Shown here in pieces: positions 58,271-64,000 of a DNA stretch of 64,000 nt (position 1 is the first letter of the stretch; every line of letters begins with the position of its first letter). A program made the translations under genes and the position numbers. This stretch comes from Drechslerella dactyloides. Taxonomy: Eukaryota > Ascomycota > Orbiliomycetes > Orbiliales > Orbiliaceae. The notes below the pieces were generated by a model, which saw only the letters and a program-made list of their open reading frames with translations, was not told the DNA's origin and made no database searches. The stretch spans positions 434,001-498,000 of the forward strand of contig JAGTWJ010000006.1 in assembly GCA_020064725.1 (NCBI GenBank), written 5' to 3'.

Positions 58271-59454
58271 CGCGTCTGTCGTCCGTCCTGTCCAGCTGTA
58301 TCTCTCGGTTGTCGCTCGGTGGATAGGCGTGTATTTCGGTGTATCTCGGGGTGACGCGGGCGGCTACAATAGATTAATACTCGACGGTATTCGATAAACT
58401 ACTCGACGGCAGTACTCGGTGGGTAGAAGGAAGGAAGGAGAGAAGGACGGAAGAAAGAGAGAAGAAGAAGGCGGAGAAGAAGAAGGAAGAGAGAAGGCTG
58501 ACGATGGTCGAGGGGAGGATGGAGGAAGGATCGAGGTGGAGTCGGGTCGTGAATTGGGCCTCGGCGGGCGGAACGGGCGCAGGAATGCAGGCAATCTAAC
58601 GCGGACGGCGTCGACGGGGGTCCTACCCATGCATCGCCAGTCCCACAGGATCCGTCTACCACACGCTCTCTCTCATCGATCTGACGATACCGAGCAAGTG
58701 AATAAGAAGGTAGTCGTTAGGAGTGTAGGAAGGAATGAGGGGAGAGGGAGAGGCTGGAGGCTCTCCGCCGGGCGTCGGGCGGATAGCTTGCAGGCGACGG
58801 ACAGCAAGAACGACGTCGCCGGACAGTCACAATCACTTCTCACATCCTAACTTCAAGACGGAAAAGCAAACACGCCAGCTAGCCTTTTTGTCCTCGGGCA
58901 GGTGGATTCGGGCACATGAAACAGCGGAGAAGAAGCAACCACCGGAAACAAAGGTGCAGGGGTCCCTCACCACTTCACACTTCACCTCACACTTCATCCT
59001 CACTCCATCCTACGTATACCTACAGGTATCCTACGTGCACTCCCCGGACAGGTGTACTATGACGGGCGGGTGGAGAGCTGTGTCTATATATTACCGTCGC
59101 ACGGTATCCCGTCCTACAAGATCCCATATCCAAGCCTCGGAGGGTCAGCGTCCCCGAGACGAATGTGCAGATGATGGTATTGCAGCTGGGTTCGTCAAAG
59201 TTACTTGGCGAGCTAGTATAATATCATAATCCGCTTCGGGCAAGCGCCAGGCGAGGACTCCAGTCTGCCTTGCCCAATCTTCTCGCTGCCATTGGCTGGA
59301 GATAATCATTCAACATCACCAGCTCTCTTGACTGGTCCCGTATAATTATAATTTAAAACATCTACGCCGGAATAAACAATCAATATCCACTAAGTACTTA
59401 CTTAATACTTCCTGGCTTGGTGCTTAATCAAAGAAGTATACAGCAGACGATATA
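58271..59454. promoter_or_regulatory. MED15 upstream region and 3' region of the reductase gene
   Basis: About 1.2 kb without a gene. 58425-58500 is a purine-rich AGAAGGA/GAAGAAG tract (CT-rich in the leader direction of MED15). The right half becomes AT-rich towards the reductase stop at 59455. Confidence 0.5.
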
Positions 59455-61048
59455 TTATAAGGAGAAGGACTCCTCCCACAGCCAGACGAGCGAATGCAAA
59501 TGGCCGCCCCGGGCGTATATCCCCCGCCTGACGTCCCCCGCCATCCCCTCCGGCCCGCACACCACCACCGCCACCCTCCCGCCACTCCTGCAAAACTCCC
59601 CCGCCACCCCTCCGACGTCCGGTCTCCCACGTTTAATACACGCCGGTGTCCGCGCGTATAACCGCCGCAGTTCTTCCACCGTCCGCACATCCCCCCCTCT
59701 CTCTTCCTCAAGTAAATGATCGTGCGCGGCTCCCATCTCGTCCATCTCCACGCCGTCGTCCATATTGGTAGTGTGACCCGTAACGTAGATGTCCACCGAC
59801 GGCTTGACCCGCGTAATGGTCTTCAGCTCGTCCACCGGCCACGCCGCCTCCTCCACCCCGCGCACCGCCCACACGAACCGCACCCTCCTCCCCATCCCTT
59901 CTTCTCGCTCCGTCCGGTGTACTAGACTCCTGAGCACAGCAATCGTAGTCGTAACCCCGACACCCCCCGCGATGAACAGATATCCGTCGAACGTCGTTGG
60001 AAACACACCAGCAATACCGTACGGCCCTTCCAGTTTCGCGGGTATGCTCCCCTCCGCCGCCGCCAGCGCCCTCGTAACGGTACCCCGCACCCGGACGAGG
60101 AACCGCGTATTCACCGCTGTGAACGGATTGCCGCGTCCACCGCCCGCGTACACATAATAATGCTCCCCCGCACTCACCATCTCCCCGCCATCTATTTGTA
60201 ACTCCAACGCCGTTGGAGAAACGTACCTTGCGCGTAGAGTCGTAGAGATGGTGGATAGGTACCGACCGACCCGCTCGCCGACGACGATGCACCCGGCGAC
60301 GAACACGTACCGTCTGACATACGGCACGTGGAACCACGCCACCGGCAGCACGAGGATAGTAAGCACCTGGTGCGCGTTCTGAAAGCGGGTGTAATACCGC
60401 CGTCGGAAGACCGGGAGACTGGTGATGAACACCGCGCTCATAACACCGTACCCCAGCAGCCCGAACACCGCGTCCATATACAGCAATCTCCCAGGCTTAT
60501 ACCGCGCGATATAGTATAAATACAGCCCCGCGTGCAGGGAAAGTAGCGCGTATATCGCACGGCCCAAAAATCGATGAACGGCGTTGAGCGTCTCGTGCGT
60601 GCGGAAGGTTAAGGTACTCGCCCGCTGGAGGAGGAAGCGGGAGGAGAGGGCGTATTGTGCGGGCAGCAGCGCCGCCGCCGTATGCGACAGCCGCTTCGTG
60701 AGGTGGAAGTAGTCTGCCACAATATAATTAGCATCCATATGTATATATTAGAGTGGGGGGACTACCATCGCCGGTGCCGAGGGTGACCAGAATCGCCGTA
60801 ATAACGATGAATATAAAACTGAACACCCACCGCCGTCGTGAGAGTGTCCACACCCGTTGGCTGAGCCACCAGTCGGCGAGGTATACCCTCCGCCCGCCAT
60901 CCGTGAACGCCGCCCGATACGCCGCCGTGCACACACATACCACCACGGCCGCAAACACGGTGGTAAAGAGTGTAAAGAGGCCGAAGAAGTCGAGCGCGGA
61001 CCGCCGGAGGGCCTTCTCGTCCGGTGTCGCGGTGCCGATGCGCCACAT
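59455..61048 (-). CDS. Ferric reductase / NADPH oxidase-type transmembrane oxidoreductase
   Basis: Exons 61048-60766 and 60713-59455 give 1542 nt, or 513 residues. Several membrane helices lead into a ferric-reductase domain with two haem-ligand histidine pairs at the usual spacing: VHRFLGR with SLHAGLY, and NAHQVL with AWFH. The cytosolic half has an FAD-binding segment in which the usual HPFT reads NPFT, a GPYG motif, the nucleotide-binding loop FIAGGVGVTTTI and a C-terminal CGPEGMAGDVR. It therefore moves electrons from NAD(P)H through FAD and haem across a membrane. The modest length and lack of a signal peptide fit intracellular Fre/Aim14-like members better than cell-surface ferric reductases, but the acceptor is not known. 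The start at 61048 is the first in-frame ATG; an extra 5' exon from an upstream ATG near 61139 is possible. Confidence 0.85.
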
Positions 61049-61219
61049 CACATCCTACATCTCTGTCCGTGATGATTGGTGTATTGGTTGTGTCGTGTGT
61101 TAGCGAGTGGCGCGGAGACTTGCCGAGCTGCCCCGCCATACCATACTATACTAGCTCCATTGACGTACCGACGATATAAACACACCCACCTTTTATACTA
61201 TTACACCTTGTAAACTACG

Positions 61220-62753
61220 ATGGCCGACGACAGGATACCAATCTGGCTGGACTGCGATCCAGGTAATAAACCCACCCATCACTCACACTCTCACTCTTAC
61301 CCTCCACTGCAATAATAAAATACTAATGAAATGGTGAAATAGGCCACGACGACGCATTCGCGATATTGTTAGCGGCGACGCATCCGCGCTTCAATCTGCT
61401 CGGCATCAGCACCGTCCACGGCAACTCCTCTCTCGCAAAAGTCACGAATAATGCGCTGTCGCTGCTGACGGCGTACGGGTGTGCTGATGTGCCTGTATTC
61501 CCCGGCGCGCAGAAGCCGTTTATGCGGCCGGCTGTCCATGCGCCTGACATTCACGGTATCCCCCATATACCTACAAGCTTTCCACCTCCTACCTACCTAC
61601 CTACCTACCTGCCTACCTGCCTACCTGCCTACCTGCCTATTGGGTATATACGTATACGTCGTGTATACATCTGCGTATATACGTCGGTGTATACGTCGTG
61701 TATATACGTATACGTGTATGTGTACGTGTAGACGGACAGCTGACATATATACGAGGGAAGGAAAAACGGGAATCGACGGCACGGACCTCCTCCCCACGCC
61801 GATATCAACAGCACAAGTGAAACCAGCCCCGGAAGCGATGCGCGATGCCATCATGGCGACGGCAAAGGGCACGACGGCGCTAGTGGTCACAGGGACAATG
61901 ACGAATGCGGCGCTGCTGTTCGCGACGTTCCCGGAGACGGCGGGGCATATTCGCTGTCTATCTATTATGGGGGGTGGATTCGCTGTTGGGAATATCACTC
62001 CTGTGTCTGAGTTTAACATTTACGTATGTCCCTCTCATACACCCTCTCCTCCCTTCTACACATATACACGCATCCCTCCCTCTCCATATATGTATATAGC
62101 TCTCTTTCTATAGATATATGTCTATAGAGAGAGGGAGAGGGAGAGGGATGTATGTGTATGAGTGAGTGGGTAGAAGTAAATACAATATGTAGAAGAAGGT
62201 AGGGAAGTGGGACAGCTAACGCTGTATAATGCAGTGCGACCCGGAATCGGCATCCTCAATCTTCACGCTACCCGCCCTCGACGGCAAAATCAAACTGATA
62301 CCGCTAGATCTAACCCACACCGTCCCCGCCACGCCCACCGTCCGCTCCACCCTGCTAACAGACACGCCCACACCCTTCCGCACAATGCTGCACGACCTGC
62401 TCATGTTTTTCGCGGCAACGTACGCCCGCGTCTTCGGCATGACGGACGGCCCGCCGCTGCACGATCCCCTCGCCGTTGCAGCGATACTGGACGAAGAACT
62501 AGGGTTGGGATTTTCCTGGACGGAGGGGAGTGTGGAGGTTGTGCTCGCCGGACAGGAAATGGGGCGCACGCTGTTGAAGGGTGTGGGACAGGCGAGTCGG
62601 AATGCGCATACGGGGCGGAAGGTCATCGGTGATGAGGAGAAGGAAGGGGGGGTGCGGGTTAAAGTTGGGACGAGTGTTGACGTTGCGAGGTTTTGGGAGG
62701 TGATGGTTGAGGCGATTGGAAGGGCGGATAAAGTGTCGCCGTTGAATCAGTAG
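61220..62753 (+). CDS. URH1: Uridine nucleosidase (inosine-uridine preferring nucleoside hydrolase)
   Basis: Cleaves ribonucleosides (uridine and relatives) to base and ribose in pyrimidine salvage. Exons 61220-61262, 61343-61555, 61761-62023 and 62235-62753 total 1038 nt, or 345 residues, the usual size. The calcium-binding N-terminus LDCDPGHDDAFA is rebuilt across intron 1. Other family blocks: GISTVHGNSSLAKVTNNAL, the GTMTNAALL motif with the substrate-binding Asn, IMGGGFAVGNITPVSEFNIY, then CDPESA and the C-terminal catalytic region HDPLAVAAIL. Intron 2 is 205 nt and rich in simple repeats. It is divergent from the reductase gene, sharing a promoter region of only about 170 bp. Confidence 0.95.
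61586..61640 (+). repeat. CCTA/CCTG tetranucleotide microsatellite in URH1 intron 2
   Basis: Array of CCTACCTACCTACCTGCC-type units, followed at 61645-61735 by GTATACGT-type alternating purine-pyrimidine sequence. All of it lies inside the second intron. Confidence 0.8.
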
Positions 62754-64000
62754 CATATATATCCGTAGCATATAGATTATAGAATAAAATGCATCGCGGA
62801 GTGGTCGGATTGGCTATCGTTAGGACTTGTAGATTCGGGTCGCTAGTGCTATATTATAGTTATGCGAGTGCTAGGTCGATATGCGGTGTAATTAATATCG
62901 ACATCACTACCGTTTTGAGAGGAGGCCACAGCGGTACCGCATGCAACCGGACCAGTCTCGCTGTATCTAATACAGCAGGCCACATAGAGTTGACGCAGCC
63001 GGACCAGCAGGAAGCAAATATATACATAACGATAACTAGATTTTGTCTTTTAGAAAAAGTGGAATCTGCCGTCGGTGGGGTTATCAAGCTCCCGTCGGCG
63101 ACGATGGAGCATATGTGTACGAGCACCGGTCGAGCGAACGTAATATATACGATGGTAGTGGGTATACGTCCGTTAGCAAATACGGGTATACGCCGCTTCT
63201 CGCGCTGATATAACATTCAGAGCGCACCTATCAATCGGCGAGGTCTCTGTCTTAAGATCTTCGCTCAGCATGCGCCGGAGCGGTACAATCTTGCTGTCCA
63301 CTGTACTTTATATCGACACGTACGGTTTCGAGTGCTGTCTGTCTAGCGTGCACTGGTGTTAGCCAGCGGGTGGGTGCTTGATTCCCGCCGCGTGGGCGTC
63401 TAATACCTCGAGGCTTCAGAGAAGCTACTTACTTACACTATCACAGCAGAATTGCACTGTCATAGCGGAATTACACAGCCACAACGGACGTCATCCAAAC
63501 GGCTCCCACGCTAAACGGTATTGTCAAAGTCTCTCGTGGAGACCGGTGCCGTCGACAGTCGTGCGGTAACAGTGGAGATAATCACTCACAGACCCGTGGA
63601 TGCTGTAATCATATACACGAATACTCGTAACGGGCGTTCGTCGTCCGACTCTGCTATATGCTTCAGCTTCGCCTGCACGGCGACGGCCACGTGGGATAGA
63701 ACCGTGCGCCACGCGATTGTACTACACTGTATACCACATTTGATTCCACGAGATTGGATGCATCGTACAGTACAGGTAAAGGCATGCTATCTCGCCGAAT
63801 CAAAGTCTCAATCGAATAGGATGCTGTTTCACGATCGCGCAGTCAATGTCGAGGGTATCTATGTCATACGCATCATCGGGGTAATTATTTATGTATAGTA
63901 GAGTCAACCACCGCGATAGCATCGTATCGCCATCGACACACTCAATCATCGCCAGCCGGGTAATATTGTTATATATGGCTACTCACAGCGAAGTTGCGCC
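62754..64000. other. Right-hand end of window, no supported gene
   Basis: Mixed-composition sequence, with open frames at 62789-63208 and 63521-63898 that lack any recognised family or convincing splice pattern. I report no gene here. Confidence 0.45.

Noticed and set aside
62789..63898. Open frames of 125-139 codons at the right end
   Set aside because: No family, no domain, no convincing start context or introns; consistent with chance frames.

Overview
The window is nuclear DNA of a filamentous ascomycete (Pezizomycotina). The coding genes are cut by short introns (about 40-130 nt) with GT...CTAAC...AG signals, and the gene set is fungal: a NACHT-type NLR, a Gal11/Med15 subunit and a Dfg10-type reductase. 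The class or genus cannot be decided from the sequence alone. I found no tRNA, rRNA or CRISPR array.

Left block (1-27.7 kb) is gene-dense and conserved: PP2A scaffold subunit (-, cut by the window edge), cytosolic Phe-tRNA synthetase beta subunit (+), an ALKBH6-like dioxygenase (+), the ER nucleotide-sugar transporter HUT1 (-), a large NLR-like NTPase ending in a ZZ zinc finger (-), a membrane-anchored epoxide-hydrolase-type alpha/beta hydrolase (-), a TBC Rab-GAP (+), a 1463-residue ankyrin protein resembling the Set3-complex subunit Hos4 (-), a polyprenol reductase (+) and ribosomal protein S12 (+).

The middle block (27.7-53 kb) is a very different compartment: AT-rich, with almost no conserved genes, full of decayed duplicates. 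It holds (i) eroded copies of a gene family whose only intact member here is an HNH-like ORF at 37.6-38.9 kb; (ii) relics of Ty3/gypsy-like retroelements (integrase 34.15-34.36 kb, reverse transcriptase 40.7-41.2 kb); (iii) one intact, apparently single-exon secreted protein at 44.1-45.9 kb with a ribosome-inactivating-protein (rRNA N-glycosidase) domain and a C-terminal region resembling the DUF6598 domain of cereal RIPs; (iv) a 776-bp foldback (MITE-like) element at 46.13-46.91 kb; and (v) a locally duplicated coiled-coil gene family at 47-51.6 kb with a triplicated last exon. This layout resembles the fast-evolving, effector-bearing compartments of plant-associated fungi.

Right block (53-62.8 kb) returns to conserved genes: Mediator subunit 15 (-, 1673 residues, glutamine-rich), a ferric-reductase/NOX-type oxidoreductase (-) and a uridine nucleosidase (+). 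The last 1.2 kb appears non-coding.

The exon models given here were assembled by hand. Those with stated totals keep frame through every junction: 595 aa Frs1, 398 aa Hut1, 1515 aa NLR, 450 aa hydrolase, 721 aa TBC, 1463 aa Hos4-like, 148 aa RPS12, 432 aa HNH-like, 1673 aa Med15, 513 aa reductase, 345 aa Urh1.
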